The notes: generated by a model not told the origin, from the letters alone. Positions 8,722-19,298 are shown, numbered from the stretch's first letter. The stretch: DNA of 64,000 nt from Acidobacteriaceae bacterium (GCA_019240405.1 JAFAYL010000057.1:59534-123533), one strand, 5' to 3'. Numbers and translations: made by a program.

Positions 8722-10914
8722 GTGACACCGATTATTTCTTTATCTCGTTCGACTCTGGCTTTAGCGGCCCTCGCAACGGCGCTTCACGCGCAAACCAAAC
8801 GCGCACCGCTGACGATTGACGATCTTTTTAGTTATGTCGAAATCCGTTCCGCCAAGCTGGCGCCCGGTGGCAAGGCTGCCGTAATCGCGACTACCCGCGC
8901 CGATTGGAAGCATGACCGTTTTTGTGACGATCTGTGGCTTTGGCAAGAAGGCCGCGATTCGCTCGTCCCGCTTGCCCAGTCTGGTCACGACGAGAATCCG
9001 GAATGGTCGCCTGACGGCAAGTACATCGCTTTCATCTCCAGCCGTCCGATACCGTTTGAAGATGCTTCAGAGAGTGGAGAAAAACAAGGCGAGGAAAGCA
9101 AATCGAGCGAAAAGGAGATCGGCCGCGTCTGGGTCATTTCACTCAACGGCGGCGATGCTTTTCCGCTCTACTCCGAGCCATTAAAGACCCACACGTTTGC
9201 ATGGAGTGCCGATAGCACGGCAATCCTCTCCAGCGTCCCGGAGCCCCTTTCGAAGGAGGCCAAAGAAACTGAGCGCCGCAGTTGGAAGGATGTGGCTCGT
9301 TGGCGCGAGCAGGAACGTGGTGACCTCCTTCTGGAGATTGCGCTACGGGATGCCATCCCTGCGGCTAAGCCATTCTCTATCGCTGAAACCCGAAAAGCCG
9401 AGGCGGAAGACGAACCCAAGAAAGAGAATCGCGCTGACGCCGCGGAAACTCTTCCTAAATGCGCGCGAATCGTAACCCGCAGCAAATACGCGATCGGCGA
9501 AATCGCAGTCCCTCCCGTCGGCAGCCAGATTGCTTTTCTTACAAACTCGATTTCCGGAAGATTGGAACACCTCGACGCCTATGAAATCTATGTTGTCCGG
9601 ACGGATTCGAATCGGGAATCATCAGCCATTCAACTTACCCACAACGAGGCCCTTGAGCGTGAGCTTCGTTGGACCAAAGATGGGAAGCAACTTTATTTCG
9701 GCGTCTTTGCAGCGAGCGGCAGTCTCGAAGGCAAATATACGGACGTGCAAGGAAGACTTTACGCCTTGGACGTGGACTCCCGAAAACTCCAGCGGCTTGG
9801 CGCGGCTTTCCCGGGCTCCTGGACCGACTACACGCTTGCTGATGACGGTAAGCTATTCGGCTTGGGCCAGCTCGGTACCGAAGTCCAGGCATACTCCATT
9901 GACGAATCGCGATCCAGAAGGCTTGACGGAGCCTCCGGCACGTATGAAGGCTTTACGGCGGCCGAACACAGCCAGCGCGTATTGTTTCGCCATTCGCGTA
10001 TCAACGAGCCGACCGAGCTATATCTAGCCGAAGACGTTTCCCATCTCGCTTCAGCGAAGCTCATCACGCATCTGAACACGCGCTTCACCGAGCGCGATCT
10101 CCCACATTGGAATCCGTATCGGTGGACCGCCGATGACGGCAAATCCATCGAAGGTGTTTTGCTGTATCCCCCGGGGAAATTCAACGCGAAGCATCTTCGC
10201 ATGCTCACGCTGATTCATGGCGGTCCGGCGGATGCCGATGGCGACCACTTCGGAGCAGATTGGTATAGCTGGGCTTCGCTCGCTGCTGCCAACGGCTGGC
10301 TCGTGTTTGAGCCGAATTATCGTGGGTCATCCGGCTATGGAGACGACTTCATGACTGAGATCTCGCCGCATATTGTTTCGCGCCCGGGCAAAGACATTTT
10401 GGAAGGCGTTGATGCTTTGGTGAAGGCTGGTATTGCTGATCCGGATCATCTCGCGATTGGAGGGTATAGCTACGGCGGATACATGACCAACTGGCTGATC
10501 ACACAAACAACCCGCTTCCGTTCGGCCGTATCGGGCGCCGGAGCCGTGGAGCATGCTTCGAATTGGGGAAACGATGACGAGACCTTCGATGATGCTTGGT
10601 ATCTCGGCGGGACTCCGTGGGAAAAGGCAGACGTCTATCAAAGTGAAGCGGCGCTATTTCAATTCGATAGAGTCAGAACGCCAGTCCACGACGTAATCGG
10701 TTCCGACGATGTTCGCGTGAGCGCATCGCAAGGCTATCTGCTCGAGCGGGCGCTCGATGCGCTCGGAATTCCTCACAGGCTTCTCGTGTTTCCTGGCGAA
10801 GGTCACGGCCTCGGGAAAAATCCGTGGCACGGCTACATCAAAGTTCGAGAAGAGCTGAAGTGGCTGGAAAAGTACGACAAAGTTGAAGTTAGCCAAAAAG
10901 CTCCGCTGAGCTAA
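8722..10914 (+). CDS. S9 family (prolyl oligopeptidase-like) secreted peptidase
   Basis: About 730 residues. The signal peptide (LALAALATALHA, cut before QTKR) is followed by a WD40-like/TolB propeller with ENPEWSPDGKYIAFISSR, then an alpha/beta-hydrolase domain. Catalytic residues are visible: Ser583 in GGYSYGGYM, Asp663 in GSDDVRVS and His695 in GEGHGL. It resembles dipeptidyl/acylaminoacyl peptidases that trim short peptides in the periplasm. The GTG start at 8722 sits just before the signal peptide; longer upstream readings overlap the glycosyltransferase and lack a signal. The strand leading to the Asp reads VHDVIGSDD rather than the usual hydrophobic-HG pattern, but the triad is intact. 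Confidence 0.9.
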   Translation: MTPIISLSRSTLALAALATALHAQTKRAPLTIDDLFSYVEIRSAKLAPGGKAAVIATTRADWKHDRFCDDLWLWQEGRDSLVPLAQSGHDENPEWSPDGKYIAFISSRPIPFEDASESGEKQGEESKSSEKEIGRVWVISLNGGDAFPLYSEPLKTHTFAWSADSTAILSSVPEPLSKEAKETERRSWKDVARWREQERGDLLLEIALRDAIPAAKPFSIAETRKAEAEDEPKKENRADAAETLPKCARIVTRSKYAIGEIAVPPVGSQIAFLTNSISGRLEHLDAYEIYVVRTDSNRESSAIQLTHNEALERELRWTKDGKQLYFGVFAASGSLEGKYTDVQGRLYALDVDSRKLQRLGAAFPGSWTDYTLADDGKLFGLGQLGTEVQAYSIDESRSRRLDGASGTYEGFTAAEHSQRVLFRHSRINEPTELYLAEDVSHLASAKLITHLNTRFTERDLPHWNPYRWTADDGKSIEGVLLYPPGKFNAKHLRMLTLIHGGPADADGDHFGADWYSWASLAAANGWLVFEPNYRGSSGYGDDFMTEISPHIVSRPGKDILEGVDALVKAGIADPDHLAIGGYSYGGYMTNWLITQTTRFRSAVSGAGAVEHASNWGNDDETFDDAWYLGGTPWEKADVYQSEAALFQFDRVRTPVHDVIGSDDVRVSASQGYLLERALDALGIPHRLLVFPGEGHGLGKNPWHGYIKVREELKWLEKYDKVEVSQKAPLS

Positions 10915-10952
10915 CCTGAGACTTTGAGCTCCCCTGCGCACTCCTACTCCAC

Positions 10953-11642
10953 ATGTCTGCAACCCTAGTTAGCGTTCGCGAAAGCCGTCCCGCGCGCTTC
11001 TGGGATTCGACAAACGGTCAAAAAATCGTAATGGGGATCACCGGCGCGATTCTATTTGTCTTTGTCATCGCCCATCTGCTGGGAAATCTTCAAGTCTTCT
11101 TAGGCCCTGAAGCACTGAATGCGTACGGCCGTTTTCTGCGAGGCGTCCCAGAAATACTTTGGATCGTGCGAATCGTCCTCTTGGCCGCTGTTATTCTTCA
11201 TATCTGGTCTTCCATCAAGCTTGGGCGCCGTAAGCTGCGAGCCCGTCCGATCGGCTACTCGCGTAAAGAGAATATCGCTTCTACCTACGCCTCGCGAACC
11301 ATGTATTGGAGTGGGCCTATCATTCTTGCGTTTGTCATCTATCACCTGCTTCACTTAACTGCAGGTATCGTGCATCCCGGGTTCGATTTCGTAGAGGGCG
11401 ACGTCTATCACAACGTCGTTGCCAGTTTCCAGGTCTGGTATGTATCCGCCTGGTATATCTTCTCGATGGTTCTTCTCGGTTTCCACGTCAGGCACGGCGC
11501 CTGGAGCATGTTTCAGTCGGTCGGCATCAATCACGCTCGCCATACTTCGATCCTCAAGAATGCCGCTGCCGTCGTGGCTGTATTGCTTGTGCTAGGTTAC
11601 GTCTCAATTCCTCTCGGCATCCTTCTCGGTCTGGTGAAGTGA
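10953..11642 (+). CDS. sdhC: Succinate dehydrogenase cytochrome b subunit
   Basis: 229 residues, five hydrophobic helices, matching the single-subunit diheme cytochrome b558 anchor of Bacillus/Bdellovibrio-type succinate:quinone oxidoreductase. Visible: [22 protein letters not shown] with a heme-ligand-type His, [22 protein letters not shown] and [16 protein letters not shown]. It anchors SdhA and SdhB to the inner membrane and passes electrons to quinone. First gene of sdhCAB; its stop overlaps the sdhA start (TGATG), implying translational coupling. Confidence 0.93.
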   Translation: MSATLVSVRESRPARFWDSTNGQKIVMGITGAILFVFVIAHLLGNLQVFLGPEALNAYGRFLRGVPEILWIVRIVLLAAVILHIWSSIKLGRRKLRARPIGYSRKENIASTYASRTMYWSGPIILAFVIYHLLHLTAGIVHPGFDFVEGDVYHNVVASFQVWYVSAWYIFSMVLLGFHVRHGAWSMFQSVGINHARHTSILKNAAAVVAVLLVLGYVSIPLGILLGLVK

Positions 11643-13555
11643 TGCAGCTCGACGCAAGAATTCCCTCGGGTCCGATCGAGGCTGCATGGGACAAAGCGCG
11701 CTTCAACATGAAGCTGGTGAACCCGGCCAATAAGCGCAAGCACTCGATTATTGTCGTCGGCTCCGGGCTTGCCGGCGCTTCCGCGGCAGCTACGCTTGGC
11801 GAGCTCGGCTATCGAGTCAGTTGCTTCTGTTTTCAGGATTCACCGCGGCGCGCGCACTCTATTGCAGCTCAAGGCGGAATCAATGCCGCAAAAAATTATC
11901 AGAACGATGGCGATAGCATTTATCGCCTCTTCTATGACACGGTAAAGGGCGGAGATTTCCGTTCGCGTGAAGCCAACGTATACCGGCTGGCCCAAATTAG
12001 CGTGAACATCATCGATCAGTGTGTCGCGCAAGGCGTGCCCTTTGCCCGCGAATACGGCGGCACCCTAACGAATCGTTCTTTCGGTGGTGCTCAGGTCTCG
12101 CGGACGTTCTATGCACGTGGGCAAACCGGCCAGCAGCTTCTGCTTGGCGCCTATCAAGCCCTTGAAAGGCAAGTGCAAGCCGGTACCGTGACCATGTACC
12201 CCCGCACCGAAATGCTCGACCTGATCGTTATCGATGATCACGCGCGCGGCATAGTGACTCGCAATCTCGTTACCGGCGAAATTGATACTCATCTGGCCGA
12301 TGCCGTTATTCTTGGGACCGGCGGTTACGGAAACGTTTATTATCTATCGACGAATGCAAAGGGCTCGAATGTAACCGCGATCTGGCGCGCTCACAAGAAG
12401 GGCGCGCTTTTCGCAAACCCTTGCTTCACGCAGATTCACCCTACGTGCATCCCCGTTTCAGGCGACTACCAGTCGAAACTCACTCTGATGAGCGAATCGC
12501 TGCGAAACGACGGGCGTATCTGGGTCCCGAGAAAAAAGGGCGACAAACGCGCTCCCGACGAGATTCCTGAAGAGGATCGCGATTACTATCTCGAGCGCCG
12601 ATACCCAAGTTTCGGCAATCTCGTACCTCGGGACGTCGCATCGCGCAACGCGAAATATGTTTGCGACGAGGGCCGCGGTGTAGGTGAAACGGGCTTGGGT
12701 GTCTATCTCGATTTCGCCGATGCCATCCAGCGTCTTGGCCGCAAAGCGATTGAAGACCGCTACGGCAATCTATTCGAGATGTATCAGCGCATCACTGATG
12801 AGGATCCCTACAAAGTTCCGATGCGCATCTATCCGGCGATTCACTACACCATGGGTGGATTGTGGGTGGATTACTACCTGATGAGCACGATTCCGGGTCT
12901 CTTTGTTGTCGGCGAAGCGAACTTTTCTGATCACGGAGCCAACCGCCTAGGCGCCAGCGCCCTGATGCAAGGCCTGTCAGACGGCTATTTCATCGTTCCT
13001 TACACGGTAGGAGACTATCTTGCCACCAATAAACTCGAGAGAGTTGACGAGTCGCATTTCGAGATTCGAAATGCCGTGGCGTGCGTCGAACAAACCGTTC
13101 AGAAATTACTTTCAATTAAAGGCAGGCGCACGGTCGATTCGTTCCATCGCGAGCTCGGCAAAATTGTCTGGGAGTACTGCGGTATGTCGCGCACCGCGCA
13201 GGGCCTCGAAAACGCGATCCAGCAAATCCGCCAGTTGCGCGATGAATATTGGCAAAACGTAAACGTTCCAGGAAGCGGAGAGGACTTCAACCAGAGTCTT
13301 GAAAAGGCCGGCCGCGTGGCAGATTTCTTTGAGCTCGCCGAGCTGATGTGCATTGATGCGCTCGAACGCAACGAATCTTGCGGCGGGCACTTCCGCGAGG
13401 AATACCAAACGGCTGAAGGCGAGGCACAACGCGATGACGACAACTATTCGTATGTTGCCGCGTGGGGGTATCGCGGATACGGAAACCCGCCTGATCTCGT
13501 GAAGGAGCCGCTCGATTTCGAGTACGTTCATCCAGCCCAAAGAAGTTACAAATGA
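11642..13555 (+). CDS. sdhA: Succinate dehydrogenase/fumarate reductase flavoprotein subunit
   Basis: 637 residues. The FAD dinucleotide fold begins [19 protein letters not shown]; the [15 protein letters not shown] segment is the covalent-FAD region. The active site includes [10 protein letters not shown], and the capping region has [15 protein letters not shown]. It oxidises succinate to fumarate in the TCA cycle (or the reverse) at the cytoplasmic face of the membrane. Length and the [18 protein letters not shown] segment fit the b558-type enzymes rather than the E. coli SdhA type. The ATG overlaps the sdhC stop; much longer upstream readings are in another frame of sdhC and not real. Confidence 0.95.
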   Translation: MQLDARIPSGPIEAAWDKARFNMKLVNPANKRKHSIIVVGSGLAGASAAATLGELGYRVSCFCFQDSPRRAHSIAAQGGINAAKNYQNDGDSIYRLFYDTVKGGDFRSREANVYRLAQISVNIIDQCVAQGVPFAREYGGTLTNRSFGGAQVSRTFYARGQTGQQLLLGAYQALERQVQAGTVTMYPRTEMLDLIVIDDHARGIVTRNLVTGEIDTHLADAVILGTGGYGNVYYLSTNAKGSNVTAIWRAHKKGALFANPCFTQIHPTCIPVSGDYQSKLTLMSESLRNDGRIWVPRKKGDKRAPDEIPEEDRDYYLERRYPSFGNLVPRDVASRNAKYVCDEGRGVGETGLGVYLDFADAIQRLGRKAIEDRYGNLFEMYQRITDEDPYKVPMRIYPAIHYTMGGLWVDYYLMSTIPGLFVVGEANFSDHGANRLGASALMQGLSDGYFIVPYTVGDYLATNKLERVDESHFEIRNAVACVEQTVQKLLSIKGRRTVDSFHRELGKIVWEYCGMSRTAQGLENAIQQIRQLRDEYWQNVNVPGSGEDFNQSLEKAGRVADFFELAELMCIDALERNESCGGHFREEYQTAEGEAQRDDDNYSYVAAWGYRGYGNPPDLVKEPLDFEYVHPAQRSYK

Positions 13556-13571
13556 TGTCGACTTAAAACCG

Positions 13572-14399
13572 ATGCGGCTCACTCTGAAAATCTGGCGTCA
13601 ACAGACACGGAGCGCATCAGGAAAGTTTGTGACTTATTCGGTCGACAACGTAAATTCCGATATGTCGATGCTGGAATGTCTCGATGTTCTTAATGAACAG
13701 TTAATCGAGAATGGCGACGATCCGGTTGCCTTCGAGCATGACTGCCGTGAAGGAATTTGCGGTTCATGTGGCTTTATGATTAACGGAATCGCGCATGGAC
13801 CGCTTCCTGCCACCACGGTTTGCCAACTCACGATGCGCCACTTCAGAGATGGGCAAGAGTTAGTCCTCGAGCCATGGCGAGCCAAAGCATTTCCGCTGAT
13901 TAAAGATTTGGTCGTCGATCGCCGTTCATTTGATCGCATCATCGCAGCCGGAGGTTATATCTCCGTGTCCACCGGAAGTGCACCGGACGGGAATGCGATT
14001 TTAGTTCCGAAAGAATCCGCCGACAGAGCCATGGATGCCGCCGCTTGCATCGGCTGCGGAGCATGCGTTGCTGCTTGCCCCAACGCGTCGGCGGCGCTAT
14101 TCACGGGAGCGAAAATCGCTCACCTGGGTATCTTGCCGCAGGGAAAGCCCGAGCGCGATATCCGTGCGATTCGAATGGTCACGCAGATGAATGCTGAAGG
14201 GTTCGGCGGATGCACCAACATCGGCGAGTGCATCGGCGTGTGCCCCAAGGAAATTCCACTTGAGGTAATCGCAGCGATGAATCGCGATTACTTCCGTGGG
14301 AGCTGGCGCGAGCGCGACAATGTCGTCACAACGCTCCGGCCGTTTACCGAATGGAGCACAGGCTCAAAGCTCAAAGTCGACCCTCATTCCGGTAACTAA
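13572..14399 (+). CDS. sdhB: Succinate dehydrogenase/fumarate reductase iron-sulfur subunit
   Basis: 275 residues. All three cluster motifs are present: [2Fe-2S] [15 protein letters not shown] plus a distal Cys (TTVC), then [13 protein letters not shown] and [15 protein letters not shown] for the [4Fe-4S] and [3Fe-4S] clusters. It carries electrons from the SdhA flavin to the SdhC hemes. Last gene of sdhCAB, 16 bases after sdhA, and convergent with mrp, which ends 16 bases beyond its stop. Confidence 0.95.
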   Translation: MRLTLKIWRQQTRSASGKFVTYSVDNVNSDMSMLECLDVLNEQLIENGDDPVAFEHDCREGICGSCGFMINGIAHGPLPATTVCQLTMRHFRDGQELVLEPWRAKAFPLIKDLVVDRRSFDRIIAAGGYISVSTGSAPDGNAILVPKESADRAMDAAACIGCGACVAACPNASAALFTGAKIAHLGILPQGKPERDIRAIRMVTQMNAEGFGGCTNIGECIGVCPKEIPLEVIAAMNRDYFRGSWRERDNVVTTLRPFTEWSTGSKLKVDPHSGN

Positions 14400-14415
14400 G
14401 GCAAGTTTATCCGCT

Positions 14416-15243
14416 TTACTCTGCGATCGTCATTGTCGGCCGCTGCTTCTGCTTACTCTGTTCAGCGCGCTCGATGATTTGTCGAGCCAGTTTCTCAAAC
14501 AGCGCCGTTTGCGTATTCGATTCTTTCGAAGTGACGATGGGCCGTCCGGAATCGCCGCCTTCCCGCGTTTTTGGGTCGAGCGGCACTTCCGCTAATAGCG
14601 GCACTTTCATCAGCTCCGCAGTCTTTGCCCCGCCACCTTTGCCGAACACGTAAATCCTCTCTCCGTTGTGTTCGAGATAGCTCATGTTCTCAACGATTCC
14701 CAAGACCGGCTCTCGCACTTGTTCGAACATGTGCACAGCTTTGCGCGCATCCTCCAGTGAAACGTCGGACGGTGTCGTTACAACAACCGCGCCCGTTAAA
14801 GGCGTCGTCTGAATCAGCGTTAGTTGAACGTCGCCCGTACCGGGTGGCAGATCGATAATCAAGTAATCGAGATTGCCCCATTCAACATTTCGCAAAAACT
14901 GTTGAATAACGCTATTGAGCATGGGACCCCGCCACACAAGCGGCTTGTCGCCGGGATTCAAAAATCCCATTGACATCACCGTAATGCCATACGCTTTTAA
15001 AGGCTGAATCCGCTGTCCAATCGCATGCGGCGTGTCTCGAATGCCGAGCATCAGCGGCACGTTGGGACCGTACACATCGGCATCCATCAGGCCGACTGCA
15101 TGACCTAGCTTGGCCAAACTGATCGCCAGGTTCACCGCAATTGTAGTCTTGCCAACTCCACCTTTCCCTGACCCAATCGCAATGATATTCTGAACACCCG
15201 CAATCGGCAGCTTCGCGTGTTCAGTGGGAGCGCCTGGACCCAT
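14416..15243 (-). CDS. mrp: Mrp/ApbC-type P-loop ATPase lacking the usual CxxC
   Basis: 275 residues. The deviant Walker A GSGKGGVGKTT (24-34) and GLMDADVYGPNVPLMLG identify the Mrp/NBP35 family, scaffolds or carriers for Fe-S cluster assembly. Also present are LVWRGPMLNSVIQQFL and LIIDLPPGTGDVQL. There is no N-terminal MIP18/DUF59 domain. After IVENMSY the family normally has a CPxC pair that bridges a cluster in the dimer; here the residues are LEHNGERIYVFG and no cysteine is present. The ATPase core looks intact, so it may act without holding a cluster or in another role. It ends beside tsaD (3 bases), which lies upstream on the same strand, so they are likely co-transcribed. Confidence 0.88.
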   Translation of the reverse strand: MGPGAPTEHAKLPIAGVQNIIAIGSGKGGVGKTTIAVNLAISLAKLGHAVGLMDADVYGPNVPLMLGIRDTPHAIGQRIQPLKAYGITVMSMGFLNPGDKPLVWRGPMLNSVIQQFLRNVEWGNLDYLIIDLPPGTGDVQLTLIQTTPLTGAVVVTTPSDVSLEDARKAVHMFEQVREPVLGIVENMSYLEHNGERIYVFGKGGGAKTAELMKVPLLAEVPLDPKTREGGDSGRPIVTSKESNTQTALFEKLARQIIERAEQSKQKQRPTMTIAE

Positions 15244-15246
15244 ACC

Positions 15247-16305
15247 TCACGCTAGCATCAGGCCGGCATGTGCCTTCAGATCGAATCCGGCAAATTCATG
15301 CCGTTCAAATTTCGGAAATGCGGCCGCCGCGATCATCGCAGCATTATCAGTCGCCAGCCCTGGGGAAGGGAAGTAGAACGTCAATCCGGTCTCCCGAGTG
15401 GCGCGCTCTCGCAGGCCAGCATTTGAGGCTACGCCTCCGGCGACAATGATTGACTCTGCGCAAATCTGGTCGGCCGCAATAACCAATCGGCGCAGCAGCT
15501 CTTCAATAACGGTGTGCTGAAAACTCGCGATCAGATCAAGCGTCGCATTCGAGCTAGCCGTACGGAGCGCATCGATTGTGGGCCGCTCGAGGCCGCGGCG
15601 CTTCTCGATCTCATCCTTAATGTCGTGCTGTTCTGTCCACCGTAAAACCCCAGTCTTCAATCCACTGAAACTGAAATCAAGCTCATTGCCTTTCATCCTG
15701 GACAGCGTGAATTTCACCGCATGAGGATTCCCGTATCTCGCCAATTGATCGAGAATCGGTCCTCCCGGATAACCAAACCCGAGCAGTTTTGCAACTTTGT
15801 CGTAAGCCTCGCCGGCGGCGTCATCGCGTGTTTTGCCGAGCAAGCGATAGCTTCCAACTTCGTGGAGTTGAAACAAGTGCGTATGGCCGCCGCTTACGAC
15901 GAGCGCCAGGGCAGGGAATCGAATTTCTGGATTCTCCATTAGAACTGAATGGATATGGCCCTCCACGTGATGTACCGAAATGAGCGGAATGCCCCGCGCG
16001 AAACAGAGCGCCTTCGCGTATGTCACGCCCACGAGCAGCGAACCGACTAGTCCGGGTCCCGCAGTCACTGCGATTGCGGCGAGCTGCTGCAGATCCACGG
16101 CGGCTTCGTCCATCGCTTGCCTCACGACCGGAACGATCGCCCTGAGATGTTCTCGCGATGCAAGCTCCGGTACAACGCCACCATACTTCGCGTGGGTATC
16201 GAGCTGTGCAGCGACAACGTTTGACCGCACTCGGCGGCCATTTTCTACAACCGCCGCCGCCGTTTCATCGCACGAGCTTTCGATCCCTAAAATGAAGGTT
16301 TGCAA
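15247..16305 (-). CDS. tsaD: tRNA N6-adenosine threonylcarbamoyltransferase
   Basis: About 352 residues. N-terminal [16 protein letters not shown], metal-binding [13 protein letters not shown] and the ASKHA-fold [11 protein letters not shown] and [14 protein letters not shown] motifs identify TsaD (Kae1/YgjD). It transfers the threonylcarbamoyl group to A37 of ANN-decoding tRNAs with TsaB/TsaE. TTG at 16305 is chosen because family members begin only a few residues before LGIESSCDE; an ATG at 16350 would add 15 non-conserved residues inside queA. The start codon falls in the palindrome TTGCAA, which is also the start of queA on the other strand. Downstream is mrp. Confidence 0.93.
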   Translation of the reverse strand: MQTFILGIESSCDETAAAVVENGRRVRSNVVAAQLDTHAKYGGVVPELASREHLRAIVPVVRQAMDEAAVDLQQLAAIAVTAGPGLVGSLLVGVTYAKALCFARGIPLISVHHVEGHIHSVLMENPEIRFPALALVVSGGHTHLFQLHEVGSYRLLGKTRDDAAGEAYDKVAKLLGFGYPGGPILDQLARYGNPHAVKFTLSRMKGNELDFSFSGLKTGVLRWTEQHDIKDEIEKRRGLERPTIDALRTASSNATLDLIASFQHTVIEELLRRLVIAADQICAESIIVAGGVASNAGLRERATRETGLTFYFPSPGLATDNAAMIAAAAFPKFERHEFAGFDLKAHAGLMLA

Positions 16306-17322
16306 GCGTCTGATTTTTATTATGAATTGCCTGAAAATCTGATCGCGCAAGAGCCCCTATCGGATCGGAGCGCGTCTCGAATGCTGGTTATTTCGCGCGA
16401 GACAAATTCCTTCCACGACGATGTATTTCGGAATTTTTACAAGTACATCCGGTGCGGCGATTGCCTTGTGCTCAACAACACGCGCGTGGTCCCCGCGCGA
16501 TTGTACGGCCACCGTCACACACGAGAGGGAGCAAAAATTGAAGTTTTCCTATTGCGGCCGCTTAACGACGAAGAGACCGTCTGGAACGCCCTAGTCAGAC
16601 CTGCGAAGCGCGTGCGCTCAGGTGATGGAATTATTTTCAGCGAAGAGCTCCGAGCCGAAGTGCTGTTGGAAGGCGAATCCGGCGAACGTACTCTGCGATT
16701 CGTTGCCGGTCAGCCGGTTCGTGAGCTGTTGGAAAAGTCAGGGACTGTTCCTCTCCCACCCTACATTCACCGGACGCCGAATGCCGCAGACCGCGACCGG
16801 TATCAAACTGTTTTTGCCGAAAAACGGGGATCCATTGCAGCACCCACCGCGGGTTTGCACTTCACCACCGAAGTGCTGGATTCATGCCGCGCGGCGGGAG
16901 CAGAGGTCGCTCAGATCACACTGCATATCGGGCTGGGGACCTTCGCACCTGTACGCAATGAAAATCTTTCAGATGTTCGGCTGCATGAAGAACGTTTCGA
17001 GATTTCGGAGACGAGCGCGCTCACAATGCAACGGGCGAAGCGCCTCGTTTGCGTAGGAACAACGACGTTCCGGACCTTGGAAACAGCTATGCTCGCCGGC
17101 GGATTAAGCCCGCTCTGCGGAGAAACAAATCTGTTCATCTATCCCGGTTTTCGCTTTCTCGCCGCCGGAGCTATGCTGACGAATTTCCACCTGCCAAAAT
17201 CGAGCCTGCTTATGCTCGTCTGCGCGTTCGCCGGAACGGAGCTTGCACTCGCCGCTTATAGGCACGCCGTAGAGGAAAAGTATCGATTCTATTCGTATGG
17301 CGACTGCATGCTGATCGAATAA
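16300..17322 (+). CDS. queA: S-adenosylmethionine:tRNA ribosyltransferase-isomerase
   Basis: 340 residues. It performs the penultimate queuosine step, moving the ribosyl group of SAM onto preQ1 in tRNA. Signatures are [16 protein letters not shown], the [12 protein letters not shown] segment, [11 protein letters not shown] and [11 protein letters not shown]. The start must be TTG at 16300: an in-frame stop lies at 16288-16290, and the next candidate would remove the conserved SDFxYELPE. No canonical ribosome-binding site is visible; GAAGG at 16294-16298 is too close to the start. The first six bases overlap the start of tsaD on the opposite strand. Confidence 0.95.
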   Translation: MQASDFYYELPENLIAQEPLSDRSASRMLVISRETNSFHDDVFRNFYKYIRCGDCLVLNNTRVVPARLYGHRHTREGAKIEVFLLRPLNDEETVWNALVRPAKRVRSGDGIIFSEELRAEVLLEGESGERTLRFVAGQPVRELLEKSGTVPLPPYIHRTPNAADRDRYQTVFAEKRGSIAAPTAGLHFTTEVLDSCRAAGAEVAQITLHIGLGTFAPVRNENLSDVRLHEERFEISETSALTMQRAKRLVCVGTTTFRTLETAMLAGGLSPLCGETNLFIYPGFRFLAAGAMLTNFHLPKSSLLMLVCAFAGTELALAAYRHAVEEKYRFYSYGDCMLIE

Positions 17323-17331
17323 CGCAGCTCA

Positions 17332-18345
17332 TTATGCGCAGCGATCAAAATGTTCGCGGTATGCGCGAAGACCATCTGAGACATACTGTTTCAGAGCATG
17401 AAAACCGTCGCGCGCGGCTCGCGGATCCAAAAGCAAACGTCTTCCGACACGCGCAATATCAAGCACGTCATCAACCCTTGCTTTCCAGTGCTCGGGCGCC
17501 CAATCAATCGCGTTGGAGACGACAGACGCGACGCCTTCAGCCACTCCATCCGCCGTCACCATATTGAAAGATTCCGTGTAACTTGGCTGCATGAGAAGCT
17601 GCATGTGGCCCACAACTCTTCTGAATTTGGGCCAGGGTTGCCAGCCATTCATGACCAGCTTGACGTGAGGCAAGCCGCGAATCATCTCCTGGACAGCGCC
17701 CAAAATTGTGTCTCCGCTCCCTTCACTGCGCCCGCAAGAAAGCCAGAGCTCGAGGCCAACACCGAGACTTCTTGAAATTTCGAGCGCCGCTCCAGCCGCG
17801 CTCATCAGGTTCTTCAGCGGTCGAGTTGCACCGAAGATGCCGATTCGCACGGTTCCGTCCGTGAGGACTCGGCATCGCCAAATCGGATCGGGATCAATCG
17901 AATAAAGATTAGGCAGATATGCGCAAGGCGCGCCGAATGCGGAGTAAATCCAATCACAGAAGCGCCGGCTGTTCCCTCCCAGATGGATGTTGTGAGTTCC
18001 AAGTTCCAACTCCATGGCTTCGCGAACGAGTTTTACGCCATGCCGGTCGGCTTGGAGAAAGCCGACATTGGAGTGGCAATTCACTGCGAAATGAGTATCC
18101 GGAAAATCGTTCGCTAGCGATTGCAGTTCAACGCTCGGAATCCAGGGAGCGGAGATGATGACTTGCTCAACCGGTGAGACAGTTAGGCGTCTGCGAAGAT
18201 CCGTACCGCTGAGTATCGGCCAAACCTCTGCTCTAATTCCCGAGCGGCGAAGTACTTTGGCTGTATTCAGGGCCGAAACGCCAAGACCGATGTGGCTGAT
18301 ATTTCTGTGAGCGGCAAAATTCTTGTAGGCTAGCGCGACGTTCAT
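17332..18345 (-). CDS. GT-B fold glycosyltransferase (GT1/GT4-like), putative
   Basis: 337 residues. The N-terminal half resembles a GT-B acceptor domain (HIGLGVSALNTAKVLRRSG). The C-terminal half has the donor-domain pattern VRIGIFGATRPLKNLMSAAG, then VMNGWQPWPKF and QPSYTESFNMVTADGVAEG, where the Glu-Ser-Phe-Asn stretch corresponds to the ExxxxxxxE nucleotide-sugar site of GT4 enzymes. The C-terminus looks complete. The substrate is unknown. It is convergent with queA (9 bases apart). It may belong to the same surface glycan set as the acyltransferase and GT39 gene, which is inference. Confidence 0.65.
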   Translation of the reverse strand: MNVALAYKNFAAHRNISHIGLGVSALNTAKVLRRSGIRAEVWPILSGTDLRRRLTVSPVEQVIISAPWIPSVELQSLANDFPDTHFAVNCHSNVGFLQADRHGVKLVREAMELELGTHNIHLGGNSRRFCDWIYSAFGAPCAYLPNLYSIDPDPIWRCRVLTDGTVRIGIFGATRPLKNLMSAAGAALEISRSLGVGLELWLSCGRSEGSGDTILGAVQEMIRGLPHVKLVMNGWQPWPKFRRVVGHMQLLMQPSYTESFNMVTADGVAEGVASVVSNAIDWAPEHWKARVDDVLDIARVGRRLLLDPRAARDGFHALKQYVSDGLRAYREHFDRCA

Positions 18346-18450
18346 GCGGGCTTCACTCCAGGAAAGCGTGAATGTTCGCCTTCAGCATCTATTCGCGCCG
18401 CGCGCCCCGGGCCAAAACCTACAACCTAAGCGGCTGATTCGCTGAGAGAA

Positions 18451-18470
18451 ACAATTTTTTTGGAAATTGT
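18451..18470 (-). terminator. AT-rich hairpin past the aldolase gene
   Basis: ACAATTT (18451-18457) pairs with AAATTGT (18464-18470) over a six-base loop. Read on the minus strand it follows the aldolase stop by about 65 bases and is followed by TTTCTCTC. This is a weak intrinsic terminator candidate; it also lies in the leader of the glycosyltransferase gene. Confidence 0.35.
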
Positions 18471-18533
18471 GACAGTGGCGCTAAGCACCCGTCTGAACGA
18501 TGCGCGAACCGAATTCGCCGCTATACAGCACCG

Positions 18534-19253
18534 TCAACGTCGTGCTTCGACCAGATCTTCGGCGACGAGAGGCATACCCGGTTCCATTGGAGCATGTGAG
18601 TCGACGTTATACCTCGTCCGCGCGGCAAACAGCTTCTCTACTTCTTCCCGTGGCAAGGGACGCGCGCCCCCAAGCATCTCGGCTACGAAGGTGATTCGGG
18701 CGCAGTGCTCCACGATCTCCATTCGGAAGAACGCCTGCCAAACATCTTGTCCATAACACGTGCAGCCATGGTTTTCGAGAAGCAGCGCGTCGTAGTGCGG
18801 AATCAGCGGCACCATTCCTTCGGTTAGCGCGGGCGTGCCAGGCAATCCGTAAGAAGCCAATGGCACTGCGCCAAGCGCAATGATTACTTCCGGCAATAAT
18901 GCCTTGTCCAGCGCGCGCCCTGCCGTCGCGAAGCCCGTCGCCACCGGCGGATGAGCATGCACCACCGATCGCACATCCGGACGCATTGAATAGATCGTGC
19001 TGTGCATCGCAATTTCAGTCGTGCATTCCCGGTGCCCGTTCACTTTATTACCTGCTAAATCGCAAGTAATCAGGTCCTCCGGAGTCACCATTCCCTTGCT
19101 GATCGCAGTCGGTGTGCACAGAATCCGGTCTTCATCGAGCCGGATACTTACGTTGCCGTCGTTTGCCGCCACCCATCCCTTCTCGTAAATGAGCCGGCAA
19201 ACGCGACTGATGTCTTCGCGATATTCCCGTTCGGATTTGCTCATGCGAATCAT
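18534..19253 (-). CDS. Class II aldolase/adducin family protein (FucA/AraD-like)
   Basis: About 239 residues. Zinc-dependent sugar-phosphate aldolase fold: NDGNVSIRL (phosphate-binding loop), VVHAHPPVATGFA with the HxH zinc ligands, LPEVIIALG with the catalytic acid position, and LLLENHGCTCYGQDVWQAF with the third histidine. Likely reaction: cleavage of L-fuculose-1-phosphate or a similar ketose phosphate, or a related epimerase/dehydratase role. ATGs at 19253 and 19244 fit the domain start; a longer upstream reading to 19439 runs across the divergent rhomboid start and has no family match. It is divergent from the rhomboid gene at 19299. Confidence 0.85.
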   Translation of the reverse strand: MIRMSKSEREYREDISRVCRLIYEKGWVAANDGNVSIRLDEDRILCTPTAISKGMVTPEDLITCDLAGNKVNGHRECTTEIAMHSTIYSMRPDVRSVVHAHPPVATGFATAGRALDKALLPEVIIALGAVPLASYGLPGTPALTEGMVPLIPHYDALLLENHGCTCYGQDVWQAFFRMEIVEHCARITFVAEMLGGARPLPREEVEKLFAARTRYNVDSHAPMEPGMPLVAEDLVEARR

Positions 19254-19298
19254 CGATTTCAACAGGCTAAGTATCTCACGACGGCTACAATTAAGACC

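Noticed and set aside
11306..11641. Upstream extension of sdhA
   Set aside because: The extension is another frame of sdhC; the true start is the ATG at 11642 with stop/start overlap.
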